In this document: piece after piece, positions 9,960 through 21,400 of the stretch
Layout: each line of letters begins with the position of its first letter
How positions within the stretch are numbered: position 1 is the stretch's first letter
Program-made: the position numbers and the translations under genes
Notes under the pieces: generated by a model
Told to the model about the DNA's origin: nothing
Databases searched by the model: none
What the model saw: the letters and a program-made list of their open reading frames with translations, nothing else
Origin: Geosiphon pyriformis
Lineage: Eukaryota > Glomeromycota > Glomeromycetes > Archaeosporales > Geosiphonaceae
Length of the DNA stretch: 64,000 nt
Assembly: GCA_016748015.1 (NCBI GenBank)
Contig: JAAOMT010000512.1
Coordinates: 1,923,598-1,987,597, forward strand
Direction of reading: 5' to 3'

Positions 9960-11353
9960 TAATTTAAGATTAATTATCTTTTTATATAATGTTCAATTAA
10001 AACTACTGGTTTTAAATTTTGCAGAATCTGATCTGGTAATACTAGTGGTATTTGTGTTCCAATTCTAAGTGTTTGTGTTGTTATTACTGGTTTGTTGTAA
10101 TATAATTTCAGCCAGTTGTCATGTGCTGCTTTTCTTAAAATTTTCTCATCTAGTCTTAACTTGTATGCTCCATTGCCAAGTATTTTATAAATATAGAATA
10201 GTCCATCCTACTTGTGGTCAAACTTTCCACTCCATTGCTTTTCTGCTTTGGTATGATGCAACAATACTTTGTCTCCTATTTTATAGCTAATTATATTATC
10301 TGGTAACTGGTTATCATGTCTCACTTTTTGTTGTGCTTGTAATTGTTCAATATTTTAAGTTGCTTTTCTTTTTTTGTTCTCCAAAATTTCCATTAACTCA
10401 TATGTTCTTCTAAGTATTGTTTCATGAAATGTTGTTTCTGTAATAATTTTATTTGGATAAGTTGGAATAGTAAGTTCAATTGGTAATATGATCTTTTTTC
10501 TATAAACCAATTCAAATGGTGTGAATTGTATAGTATTTTGTTTTAATGTTCTATATGCTAATAAAACTACTGGTATGAACAAATCCCATTCTTTTTTATG
10601 TTCACTGCTGATTTTGGCTAATGCTTCACATAGTGTATGGTTAAACTGTTCAACTAATCCATTTGTTTGGAAGTGGTATAGTAATGATAGTGGTCATTTA
10701 ATTCCAAATCTTTGGCTGAGTTCATTTAGTGTACTGTTTATGAAATGTGTCCCTTGGTCTGACAACAATTCTTGTAGACATCTATGGTAGCAAATTAAAT
10801 CTTCATGTACAAAGTAGGCTACAGATATAGCATCAGCTGTTTGAATGGCTCTAGCTTCTGGCCATTTAGTAAAATAATCTACTGCTATTGCAATATAATG
10901 ATTGTTTTTTGCTGTTATTAGTAATGGTCCAACTAAATCAATTTCAATCCTATCAAATAGTTGTTCAACTTTTATGGGTCTTAGTGGTTCTGTTGTTTTT
11001 GTTCCTCCTCTTTGTTGGCATGGATCACAATTTCTTATGTATTAGATAATATCTGAATGCATTTTTGGCCAATAATAACGACTAGTTATATGTTGAATAG
11101 TTGCTTCTTTTCCAAAGTGGTCTGAATGGATATCCAAGTGCATGTTAAATAAAATAGTTTCTTTTTTATTTTCAGTTATAATTCTCAATGGATTATCTGG
11201 ATTTTGTTGATTCTGATAATAAAGTATGTAGTTTTGAATAAAATAATGTTTTGATAATTTCTGGAACTTAATTAGTTCTTTTATTGGTGTATCTTTATCT
11301 AGCTGTAGTGTTCTCAAGTATTGGCTAAGATTTTTGTGAAGGTAATTGTCCAT
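9960..11353 (-). pseudogene. Integrase, outer gypsy element
   Basis: The HHCC zinc-binding head is at about 11140-11010 (HLDIHSDHFG, then CDPCQQRGG). The catalytic core follows with the three acidic positions visible: D in IDLVGPL, D in LSDQGTHF and E in NGLVEQFN. A GPY/F-like tail (DGLFYIYKILGN, YKLRLD) lies at about 10220-10090. Several stops interrupt it, for example after RYYWPKMHSDII and after RFGIK. Integrase would insert the element cDNA into the genome; this copy cannot be translated whole. Confidence 0.88.
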
Positions 11354-11369
11354 TGTTTATGAATTGGTT

Positions 11370-12700
11370 GTTGTTTGATGGTTTTTATGTGTGTCTCATT
11401 TGTGACAAGCAGTCAGCATTGGCATTTTTGATACCTTCTTTGTATTTGATGATATAATTGTATGGTGCTAATATTTGTAACCATCTGACATATTTTCCTT
11501 TTAGCGCTTTCTTGTTATTTAACCAGACCAAATCTCTATAATCTGTAGTAATATCAAAGGATTTGTACTATAAGTATGTGTTAAAGTGAACACAATTCCA
11601 GACTACTGCTAAGCATTCAAATTTATATGCTGCATAGTTTTGCTCTGCCGTACTAAGACTTCTGCTGATATAAGTGATTACATGTTCTCTTCCATTATCA
11701 TTTTTTTGTAACAGAATGGCTCCAAGTCCCATTCCAGAGGCATCTGTGGCCAAAATGAATTTTTTGTTAAAATCCAAATAGATCATTATTGGTAATTCAA
11801 TGAGCTTTTGCCTAAGGTACTCAAAAACTTTTTGCTGTGTTTTGGTCTATTCAAATTTCACATTTTTAGATAGTAGATAATTAAGAGATTTGGTGATGTT
11901 TGAAAAGTTTTCTACAAAGCAGTAGTAGTAAGATGCGAGTCCTAAAAAGCTTTTAACTTTTAAAACATTTTGAGATACTAGAAAATTTTTCACTTTGTCT
12001 ATTTTTAATGGATCTGGTTTTATTCCATCTTTTCCAATTATGTGTCCTAGAAATGCTAGCTCATTTTTCCCAAAGAAACATTTTTCTAAATTTAATTTAA
12101 GTCCAGCATGTCTCAATCTCTCAAAAACTTGTTGTAAATATTGGAGATGATCTGCGAATTTTGGCAAGAAAACATTTGTATTGTCCAAGTAGACAACAAC
12201 AGATTGCCACAAAATTTCAAAGTAAATTACATCCATTAGTCTTTGGAATATTGCAGGAGCATTTGTCAATCCAAATGGCATTACATTGAACTCATAATTG
12301 CCATTTTGTGTTGTAAATGCTGTTTTATGCCTGTCTTTTGAGTCCATTTCCATTTGCCAGTATTCACTGGTCAAGTCAAGTGTAGAAAACCATTTTGCTC
12401 CTCCAAAAACAACAAAGATTTTGTCAATTAATGGTATTGGATATGAGTTTTTGGTTGTTTTGCTGTTTAGTTTGCAATAGTCGATGCAAAATCTAATTTT
12501 TCCGTTCTTTTTTTCTTACTAAAACAACTGGTGAGGACCATAGACTCATTGATGGTTGAATTATTCCTTTTTTCAACATGCTTTGGACTTCTTCTCTAAT
12601 AAAATTATGCTTCATTGGTGGGACACGGTAAGTGCATTGTTTTTCAGATCTGGCATCTCCAGTGGGAATTTGGTGTTGAACCAAGTTGGTTGTTCCAAAT
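11370..12700 (-). pseudogene. Reverse transcriptase and RNase H, outer gypsy element
   Basis: In order: the RT entry region (LKKGIIQPSMSLWSSPVVLV) near 12550-12500, LDLTSEYWQ near 12370, MPFGLTNAPAIFQRLMD near 12270, and the catalytic box near 12190, which reads YLDN instead of YLDD. Next come FLGHIIGKDGIKPDP and the connection segment. RNase H follows with ATDASGMGLGA and the Glu of FECLAVVW at 11786-11568. Stops separate the blocks. The second catalytic aspartate is replaced by Asn (GAC AAT), enough on its own to inactivate the polymerase. Confidence 0.92.
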
Positions 12701-12999
12701 TCGCCATTTCATGAAAATATATCAGAGTATTTTAAAATTAATGCTTTTAATTATCACTGTTGGTCTGGATCTATTGTTCCAATGTTTAATTTGGCCAATT
12801 CTTCTGGCGTAAATTGATAGCATTCCAATGGTTGTTGCCAATTTATTGAAGTGAGTTCACAGTAAAGGGCAATTTTTAGGAAATTTAGAATTTCTTGTAA
12901 TGTTGATGCGTTTTCTAGTTCTGTTCTAAGGTATCCCATGATGGTGTTTTCTGGAATATATATAAGCTCTTCTGTGGTATTCGTGATAGGAATTTTTAT

Positions 13000-13650
13000 C
13001 TATTGTGTTTTGTCAGCTGGAATAAAAAGATTAGTAAGTCCTATTTGAAACTGTTGGCAAGTTTTTGGGTGGGGCTCAAATATTAGATTTATATTTTTTA
13101 TTGTCCTTTTTATTTTAATTTTTGATTTTCCATAAGGTGTGAGCATGCTTGACCACTCAGTTTTAATTAATTTGCCTTTTTCTTCTATTGTTTTAGTGAA
13201 ATTTGCTTTAATTCCTTTTCCTGTCAATCTGAAACCAAAAATTTTTCTCATTGTTTGTATCAATTCCTCACAATTTTCCACTGGCACGAATTTCTCAATT
13301 TTTACCAATAGTAGAAAAATTGCTTGTGCAATCTTCTTCTTAGATTTAATAGTATAAAATTTTTCTGAATTGTTTTGTAACAAAACCATCAAATTTTCAG
13401 TGTAGCCGGAGTCAATTACTCCTCCTTAAATGCTTATTTCTTTTTTTGCAAGACTTGATTGTGACGCTATTTGGACCATTATTCCTGGCGGAATTTTAAC
13501 CACTATTTTTAGGTCGATTTTAGTAATACTTCTGGGTGGCAACATTGTGGATTGGTTTTCCAGATACTGTAGATTAAATCCAGCATCAATTGAATGGGCT
13601 CTTTCAGGTACTATTCCTAAATGCCCATTGTCATAGTACTGGATGCTGAT
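13000..13650 (-). pseudogene. Element-encoded dUTPase, outer gypsy element
   Basis: Motif 1 reads DAGFNL (usual AGYDL), motif 2 PPGIMVQIASQSSLAKKEI (usual PxG...RSSLA.KG), motif 3 GGVIDSGYTENL with the catalytic Asp and Tyr kept, motif 4 KIAQAIFL, and motif 5 is degraded (MRKIFGFRLTG). A stop lies between motifs 2 and 3. Trimeric dUTPases hydrolyse dUTP to dUMP and keep uracil out of newly made cDNA. It lies between the Cys-rich domain and RT, as in the inner element, so it is part of the family architecture. Confidence 0.85.
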
Positions 13651-13759
13651 CTCCTGATCTAGATTGGTATAAGCTAAAATATTTTCTGACTCAGGACCAT
13701 CAGGTGAGTTTTGTTGATTTATTGATTGATTTTGGTACTGCTAATTCTCAATTTCCATT

Positions 13760-14390
13760 TTTCTTTCTAAGTTTCTTTTGTATTAACACTCTTCACATCA
13801 TTGACTTTGACATGGGATAAGACAGTTTTTGCAAAAATAAGTGTTGATCTGGGCAAGATATTGTTCTTGTTCTTGGCGAGTAGGGCATAGCTGTTGGTAG
13901 TTTTCCTGGAATTTGTCTACTGAGTCAAACATGTTGTAGTTGGCGACTTCGTTGGCTATTTCAGCTGACACTTTCCAATGTCGTATTTCTTCAGCAGTTT
14001 TTCCTCTTACTTTGGCTTGTGTGATGTTATATAACTTATCCTCATCATGTGAGTAGTGCTGCAGTTTTCTTAATGCTCTGTTGAACACTGCTTTAAATGG
14101 CATTCCTCTTCTTACCCAGTCATAGATGAGGATCATGTATTGGCAAGTTGTGTTATATGTTCCTCCTCTGCCTGGTATGTTGTTCCAGTCACACTCTCTT
14201 GGTAATAATTCTCCACAAGCAAGGCACAGTTTCTCATCCTATTTTCTGTGTCTTTCTGGATAACCGTATTTTTTTTTGTTATAATAGTTACAATAGTAGT
14301 GGATGGAATTTCTTGAGTCTTTGTCTGGTGTGCTGTATACAGTCATAGATAAGAGTTTTTTCTTGCAAACTGAGCATTTTAGCTTTGGTC
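13760..14390 (-). pseudogene. Cys-rich domain between protease and dUTPase, outer gypsy element
   Basis: Repeated CxxC pairs occur: KCSVCKKKLLSM near 14370, a CNYY remnant, CLACGELLPREC near 14210, TTCQY near 14150 and CKNCLIPC near 13815. Between them is a helical stretch (WVRRGMPFKAVFNRALRKLQHY). The same arrangement is in the inner element at 20690-21400 with more Cys kept. It is probably a multi-zinc module; I recognise no named family. One stop separates the two halves. Confidence 0.6.
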
Positions 14391-15119
14391 TGTATTGCTG
14401 GTGGTTTTTTTGTAGACTTACTTGGTTTCATTCAGATCTTTCTTTACTGGTCCATATTGGTATGGCTGGTAGTCCTGTTCTTTGGTCATCAGCCCAAGAG
14501 AGCTGATAGATTTTAATGGCTGGTAGTGCTGGATTTTCCTTAAATTTAAAGGTAGGTTTTTGGTTGGTGCTGGGTTTTTGAAAGTGGCCACAGGTGGCTG
14601 GAATTCTGGCCTAGTGGCCATTATAATTGATCAGAAGCTCTTGGGTGGTCCAGTCTAGAGTGGCATTGGCTTTTGTTAGCCAGTCATTCTCTACTAATGC
14701 TTGATATTGTGTAGCATCCCATTACTAATACTTTTGTAGGTATTATTATGCCATTAATTTCAAAAGGAAATGTGTTGGTTTTGCCATGAGGCAGCTTAGT
14801 ACTTCCATTGGCTGTTATAATTTGGAACATTGTGGCGTAATCAACTTTGAAATCCAGTTGGTTTACTAGTTGAAGCATCACAATGCTTCTGGTGGATCCA
14901 CTGTCTAAGATAAGTTTAATTGGCGTGTTGTTTACTTTTGCTTCCATGTACATAGTAGTAATTGGGCATTCCTTGTCTAATGCTGCCCCACTAAACATAG
15001 CCTCTTTTTCCTTTAATTCAAAAGGAAAAATAGCTGCAAGGCTGCTATCTTCCGTGACAATGGCTGGTAGTATTGTTTGGATCAAGTTCTGGCTATTGGT
15101 GGTATTTTTGGTTCCAAGT
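14390..15119 (-). pseudogene. Aspartic protease, outer gypsy element
   Basis: The active-site motif LILDSGSTRS lies near 14920-14880, followed by a typical flap and second lobe (IIPTKVLVM). It would process the Gag-Pol polyprotein. Its frame is continuous with outer gag across the inner insertion: ...GIINGNV from 24967 upward joins LGTKNTTNSQ at 15119 once one ACGT is removed. The frame is broken by stops below about 14690. Confidence 0.85.
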
Positions 15120-15123
15120 ACGT
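15120..15123. repeat. Target site duplication ACGT, left side of inner gypsy element
   Basis: ACGT before the inner left LTR matches ACGT at 24963-24966 after the inner right LTR. Removing the element and one copy restores the outer gag-protease frame. Confidence 0.85.
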
Positions 15124-16104
15124 TGTTACTGGAGGTTTTTGGTCTCTTTTTTTGAATGTTGTAACTGTCTGTTGGTTGCAAATTCACGTTTTCTAGAAGT
15201 AGTTGAATCTTCAATAACTGAATTTATCTTCAAATTATCTCTTATAATTTGAACTGCTGGGCTTATAAGTGGAATGACCAATTTCTTGCCAGTTACTTTA
15301 TATAGTTACATTGTAGTAAATATCAACTTTTTCCTAGGAATTGCTCATCTGAAAGCTCACTAAAAATGTGTAGTTACTTTGCTATGAAAGTCAATTCTTT
15401 TACAGGAATCTCATCTGTAGACTACCCTAATAATTGTAATAAGAAAATAAAAGAAAAATAAAAGAAATGTAAAAGAAATAGAATTCTCTTAAGAAAAACA
15501 TTTTCTATCCAGGCCTGGAGTCACTAACAGTTTACTGAAATTGGTAGCTAATCAATTTTAAAACATTAGTTGGGTTTTGGGGATTTTCCAAGTGCAATAA
15601 TTAAAGAATTTGGTTTTTCAAATTTATTTGATATTTATTTTTTTTTGTGTGTGTAAAAATAATTTTAATTGTTAAATCTGAAGTAAGATACATTTTCTCA
15701 AAAAGAGAAGCTCTTCTTTTATACAACTTGTCATAATACTATTTTATGAACTTGAACTTTGCTCTTTTTCTACAATTTTGCTGAACTAAAGATATATTTT
15801 GGCGAACTACAAATTATTTTTGCGAATTATTAGATATTTCAGTGAACTATTAATTATTTTGGCAAATTTCTACAAATTTCAGTGAACTTTTGAATGTTAC
15901 ATATTTCGGGGTATTGCATAATTGATCATTGCACTTAGGTTACATTTGTGTTACATACAAATTGGGTTATTAATTAAATGATAATTTCGGACATTTTGCT
16001 AATGTAATAAGTGATAATTTGAAACGATAATATATGCTAAATAATGATAAGATTTATAAGGGTAATTTTATGCTAAACAATATTTCTAATTTTGTCTGGT
16101 AATA
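15124..16104 (-). repeat. Left (3') LTR of inner gypsy element
   Basis: It aligns with 24005-24962 end to end. In the first 330 bp I compared there are about 20 substitutions, nearly all transitions, plus a short indel. Confidence 0.93.
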
Positions 16105-16122
16105 TAACCTCCTCCTCAAGAC
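16105..16122 (-). promoter_or_regulatory. Polypurine tract of inner gypsy element
   Basis: On the element strand TTGAGGAGGAGGTTA directly precedes the 3' LTR. Confidence 0.7.
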
Positions 16123-16149
16123 TGAGCTCCATCGAAGTCCAAGTACTGT

Positions 16150-16750
16150 TTGTAATTTCCAGATAATAATCCAAAATTATTGAAGAAATTTGGTCTGAAA
16201 ATTATTGAAATTTCAGTTCTGTGAGCTTTCCAATGTATTGAATCTTCAAAGGTTGTAAAATTGGGTTTTGTAGAACGTTTTCACAGATGTGGAATAGGTC
16301 ATAAAGTCTAAGAGCAGTTCTTAGTTTATAATGACTGTTTGTAGGTCCAGCTGTTATCTTGAATTTGTTGTGGAGTTGTTTCCGAATAGCTTCTTTTGTG
16401 AGGTTTGCTACTGTAAGCTCTAGTTTTTGCTCATGAAGTGCTTTTTCAATATAGAAATATCTATATATTGAGAGGTATTTGCCATTTTCTTCATTAAGAC
16501 ACAGTTGAAGTTTTTGTTGAATAGTAGTATTTGGTGGAATACTAATAGGGGTGAGCAATAAGTTTTCTCTTAAAGCAAGCTTTAAAAGATCTGGTAAATG
16601 AATTCCAGAATAACTTCTTGTGTTCTTCCTATAAGGGTGATACTTTTGTGAATTTGGGGCTAGATTTGTAACTATTTCTGTTTGGTTATAATTAATATGT
16701 TTTTCAGTGATAGTAATAGATAATTCGGGTATTGTTTTTAAAGCTAACAT
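16150..16750 (-). pseudogene. Extra ORF downstream of integrase, inner gypsy element
   Basis: A 182-residue frame (16750-16202) ends in a TAA, beyond which the same frame continues with SSIILDYY. It shares the terminal pattern RLYDLFHICENVL, IGKLTELKFQ, IILDYY with the outer element's terminal ORF (RIFKTFENCHKVL, IGQLTNLQFQ, ILDYY). There is no signal peptide or membrane helix. Conservation of position and C-terminal sequence between two otherwise different families suggests a real gene. Function unknown. Confidence 0.6.
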
Positions 16751-16929
16751 TAGTTTTTGGAATAATTGTTGAATGTTTTGAGGAATAGTTATTATAAGAG
16801 ATTTGAAAATAAAAGAAAATTATTTTTGGTGTATGGGTTTTTATGTTATTTTTGTTTTGTTTTTGTAAGATTGTTTCTAAATTATAAGAAGATAACTATA
16901 ATAATAAATTTAAATTAAGTGTTCAAGTT

Positions 16930-18300
16930 GGGAGGTTGTTCAATGACAACTATTGGTTCTAAATTTTAGGGAATGTCTTCAGGATTGATTAAAGAAGAAT
17001 GTATACCAATTTGTGAAATTAATGGTTCAGAATTGTTTCTGGAATTATAGTGTTTCAAACAATCTCTATGTGCAACTTTTGCTAGAATTTTGTTATCAAG
17101 TCTTAGCTTGTATGATCTGTTGCCTAAAACTTCATAGATAAAGAATAGTCCATCCCATTTATTCTTAAATTTTTCATTCCATTGTTTTTCAGCTTTAGTT
17201 CTGTATAAGAGAACTTTGTTTCCAATTTTAAATTCATTGGTGACTGGAGGCAATTTGTCATCATGCCATTCTTTTTGTTGAGCTTGGGAGTGTTCAATAT
17301 AGGTGGCTGCTATTCGTCATTTTCCTTCCAATATGCTAAGCAGAGTGTAGGCTCTTCACTAAAGCATTTCCTGGAAATTGTTTTCATCGATTGGTTGTGC
17401 TGGGTATGTTTCCACTGTAAAACTAATTGGTAATGTTGTTGTCCTTCCATAAGTTAAATCAAATAGTGTGTGTTTTGTGGTATCTTGTTTTAGTGTCCTA
17501 TATGCTAATAACATTGATGGAATAAAGAGATTTCATTCTTGCTCAAAATCAGTTGAAACTTTGGCTAATGATTTACACAATGTTTTGTTGAAATGTTCTA
17601 CAAATTTATTGATTTGTGGATAGTAGGGCAAAGATAATGGTCTCTTGACATTAAATCGTCCATAAATTTTTTGTATCAGATTGTTCACAAAGTGTGTCCC
17701 CTGATCAGATAAAAGTTCAATTGAACATTTGTGTCTACAAATGATGTCTTCATAGATAAAATTTGCTACTGATTTCATATCTGCTTGTTGAATGGCTCTC
17801 GCTTCAGGCCATTTGGTAAGATAGTCTACAGCTACTGCAATATAACAGTTTTTTTGGTTTGTAATAAGGAGTGGTCTGACTAAATTGATACCAACTCGGT
17901 CAAAAAGCTGTCCAACTTTGATTGGGTTTAATGGTTCAGTAGGGCGTGTTCTTCCTCTTCTTTGACAACTATCACAAGATTTGACATATTCGTGAATGTT
18001 TTTTCTCATTTGAGGCCAAAAGTAGTATTCTAGTGTTCTTTGGGTGGTGCTGTCTTTTCCGAAGTGTGCTGATGAAGGATCTGAATGTATGTTGTATAAT
18101 ATAGTCTCTTTTTCCTGTTCTTGTATTAATCTGAATGGTTTGTCTGGGTTTTTGAAATTTCAATGATAAATAATGTTGTTGTGTAGAAAATATTGTTTGG
18201 CTTGTTGTTGTAGTCGATGTTTTTCATCTAAAGACCAATCTGTTGGGATTGTTAATGTTTTCAAATATTGTTTGAGATTGTTGTAGTTTTCTGAATTCAT
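16930..18300 (-). pseudogene. Integrase, inner gypsy element
   Basis: The zinc-binding head (IHSDPSSAHFG, CDSCQRRG) lies near 18100-17940. The catalytic core has LSDQGTHF near 17710 and FVEHFN near 17600, but the first acidic position reads GINLVRPL, with Asn for the usual Asp. The GPY/F-like tail (WDGLFFIYEVLGN, YKLRLD) is at about 17150-17090. It is broken by stops near 17530 and 17340. No chromodomain follows. Confidence 0.9.
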
Positions 18301-18339
18301 TGTTTGTTGGCTGTTTTGGTTGGTTAAGTTGAGTGTTGT

Positions 18340-19600
18340 TGTTTTTTTTTCTAATCTTGTCTCATTCTGGAGAGACAGTCAACATTGGGATGGAGTTTTC
18401 CTGGTTTGTGATGTACTATGTATTGATAGTTTGCTAGAAATCCTGTCTATCGGATTTGTTTTGCATTTAGCTGAGTATTTTTGTTCTGAAGCCATTTGAG
18501 TCCAATATTATCAGTAATAATATCGAATTCCTTTGGCCGAAGATAAATATTGAAATGATGTAGGGCCCAAATTACAGCTGTTGTTTCCAATTTAGTGGCA
18601 GGATAATTTTTCTCAGCTGGTTTTAATGTTCTGCTAACATAGGCAATTACTCACTCATTTCCATTGTTATCCAATTGTGATAGGATAACACCAAAGGCAG
18701 TATAAGAGGCATCTGTTGCTAATTGGAATCAGTTGCTGAAATCTGAGTAGGCGAGAATTGAAGCTGTCATTAGTTTTTTTTTGAGGATTTCAAATGCATT
18801 TTGGCATTCAACAGTCTATTTGTATTTGACGTTTTTGGTGGTAAGCTGGTTGAGAGGTTTTGTGATTTCTGAGAATTCTTTGATAAACTTTCGATAGTAG
18901 GAGGCTAACTCTATGAATTTTTTTAGTTCTGTAGTGTTTCGAGGAGTTTTGAAGTTTTTGACAACACTGATTTTTCCAGGATCTGGTTTGATTTTATCTT
19001 TACTAACAATATGACCAAGGAAGGTCAAGCTTGTTTTTCCAAAGTAGCATTTGTCAATATTGAGTTTTAGTCCTGCTTTTCATAATTGTTGAAAAACTTC
19101 TCGCAGGTGTTTTAAGTGTAATTCGAATGATAGAGAATAAACATCAATATTGTCAAGATAAACAACTACTGACTTCCAAAGGAGTCCTTGGTACACAACA
19201 TCCATTAATCTCTGAAACATTGCTGGTGCATTGCATAATCCGAAAGGCATTATATTGAACTCATAATTTTTATCTTGGGTGGTGAATGCTGTTTTATCTT
19301 TGGGATCCATAACAACTTGTCAATAACTGCTTTCTAAATCTAGTGTTGAAAAGTATTTGGATTTTCCAAGGGCATCTAACATGTCATCAATTTGAAAAAG
19401 GGGGTAGGCATCTCCAATTGTAACACTGTTGAGTTGTCAATAGTCAACACAAAATTGTATCTTTCCATTTTTCTTTTTAACTAGCACTACAGGTGAAGCC
19501 CAAGGACTCATGGAGGGTTGGATGAGTTCATTGTTAAGCATTCATTGTACTTCTTCTCGGATGAATTGGTGGCTTTCTGGAGCAACTCAATATGCTTATT
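18340..19600 (-). pseudogene. Reverse transcriptase and RNase H, inner gypsy element
   Basis: RT motifs are MSPWASPVVLVKKKNGKI near 19510, FSTLDLESSY near 19340, MPFGLCNAPAMFQRLMD near 19230, the catalytic box YLDNIDV near 19150 and FLGHIVSKDKIKPDP near 19010. RNase H follows with LATDASYTAFG near 18720, LETTAVIWALHHF near 18570 and ITDNIGLKWLQ near 18510. At least eight in-frame stops occur, many where TGG (Trp) or CAA/CAG (Gln) is expected. The catalytic box again has Asn for the second Asp. Confidence 0.92.
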
Positions 19601-19899
19601 GTCTTCTTGGTTTGGCATCTCCTGTATAAATTTGGTGTTGGACCAAATTGGTTCTTCCTAAGTCATTGTTGTTTTCAGCAAAGATATCAGCAAATTCTGC
19701 AATTAGCTCTTTGAGCTGGCTCCATTGTTGTGGTTCAAGTTGTCCCATGTTGATTCGAGATAGTTTTTCCATGACAACATAGTAGTTTTCAGAACTAGGG
19801 TTTGGGTTGATTTTTGGTAGTGAATGTCCAATGATTTCCAAAAAATTGGAAACTGTTTGGGGTAGTTCTTGTTGAAAGATGTTACTGTGAATGACTCCA

Positions 19900-20580
19900 A
19901 TTTCTAAGTTATTTAATAGAATTATGAGGTAATTGTTGAGATTGTAAAAAGTAACTTGGACTTTCTTTGTTCCTTCTGGAATATAAATGTTTGGGATCAA
20001 AATATTATGTTCCAAGCAGACTTGTTCATTGAACTCAAAAATTTGTTGTGTGGTTGTTGGCTTTGGGCAGATGTAGATTTCCGGATGTTCTCCAAAGGGT
20101 GAAATGATAATTGGTTGTGGAAGTCTGAGAATCTGGTGGGATTCGTTCTGTGTGTTAAGAGCTATATTAACTGGAACTGTAAATCGTCCAGTTGAACCAA
20201 AACCTTGGGTTCCTCTATTGCTTTTTCCTAATTGTTCTCTTTGATTGACTAGTTGCAAACCCGAAATGTTGATTAGAGGTAGGTAAATAGCTTGGGCAAT
20301 TTTTTCAGCATGGTCGATCTTGAATGGTTTGTCGGTTTCATTTTGAAGCATCACTGTAATGTCTCCAGTATATCCAGCATCAATTATTTCTCCTCTGACA
20401 TTGATTCCTTTGCTTGCCAGAGAGGACTGGAAGGCAATTTGAACCATTGCTCCTGACAGGATTTCAAGTGCAATTTTAAGATTGATTTTGTGAGCGATTT
20501 GGGTTTAAGAACAAAAGTATTCTTGTTTGGATATCTTAAGTCATATCCAGCATCAATTTTATGTGCTTTTTTGGGTTTTA
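19900..20580 (-). pseudogene. Element-encoded dUTPase, inner gypsy element
   Basis: All five family motifs are recognisable in order: KIDAGYDLRYP (motif 1, 20560-20530), GAMVQIAFQSSLASKGINV (motif 2), GEIIDAGYTGDI (motif 3, with the catalytic Asp and Tyr), EKIAQAIYLPL (motif 4) and RGTQGFGSTG (motif 5, the C-terminal P-loop-like arm). Motif 2 has Gln where Arg is usual. Motif 1 is in one frame and motifs 2-5 in another overlapping it, so a frameshift lies near 20450-20500. Apart from this it is nearly complete. Its place between the Cys-rich domain and RT differs from lentiviral dUTPases, which lie between RNase H and integrase. Confidence 0.9.
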
Positions 20581-20689
20581 TTTCTTGTCCGTTGTTGTTA
20601 AAGTATTTGAGTTGTAAGATAGGCTGACTTTCGATAAGATAGATGGGTGTTGTTTTAATTTTTTCTGTTGCTTCAGGTTCTCCAAATTC

Positions 20690-21400
20690 AATTTCGTTTT
20701 CATTGTTTTCACTGGGCAGGAGAATACTAAGAGCATAACATTTAAGACACCATTGCTCATTGCAGGGCATTATGCATTCTTCACACAATTTAACATTCAT
20801 TTGCTCTAGCCATTGAGCTTGAGCTTCTTTGGTCGGGTAAGTGTGACTGGCAATTTGGTGATATACTTTTACTTCATCTTCATAGTTGTATCTAGCAATT
20901 TCAAAGGTGTATGCAATGTATTCTGATTCTTTCATTTGACGAACATTTTCTTGAGTGGCTCTGTTGATTAAAGCCATTGCTAGGTCAAAAATCATTTCAG
21001 CATCATAAGGGTAGTAATAAAGTTTGTTGAGAGCACTGTTGTATGCCGCATTAAAGGGTGTTCCTCTTTTTACTTTTTCTGAAATTGATAAAGCATATTG
21101 GCAGGTCTGATCGCAGACTCCTCTTCTCATTGCTACATCAATCCAATTGTATTCTTCTGGTAATATATCTCCACAAGTCAAACAAGGAGTGTTATCCCAT
21201 TTTCTGCTTCTTTTTATTAAATGGCTCTATTATTCTCTATGGCAAGCCTTGCAGTAATAACAAGTATGATTTTCATATTCTTCTTCAGGTGAAATGCAGA
21301 CTCCCATTGACAATAGTTTCTTGTGACAGTCCTTACATTTAAGAAGAATATAGGGGCATTGTTTCCTTGTTTCAGGCTTTGAATAAGGGATATTCCATCC
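20690..21400 (-). pseudogene. Cys-rich domain between protease and dUTPase, inner gypsy element
   Basis: At least five Cys pairs are visible in order: LLKCKDCHKKLLSM (near 21340), CYYCKAC (near 21250), CLTCGDILPEE (near 21180), CDQTCQYAL (near 21110) and CEECIMPCNEQWCLKC (20780-20730). Two helical stretches lie between. The pattern suggests a multi-zinc nucleic-acid-binding or structural module. It matches the outer element's module in order and spacing. Most of it lies in an intact 265-residue frame (21181-20384). Family unknown. Confidence 0.65.
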
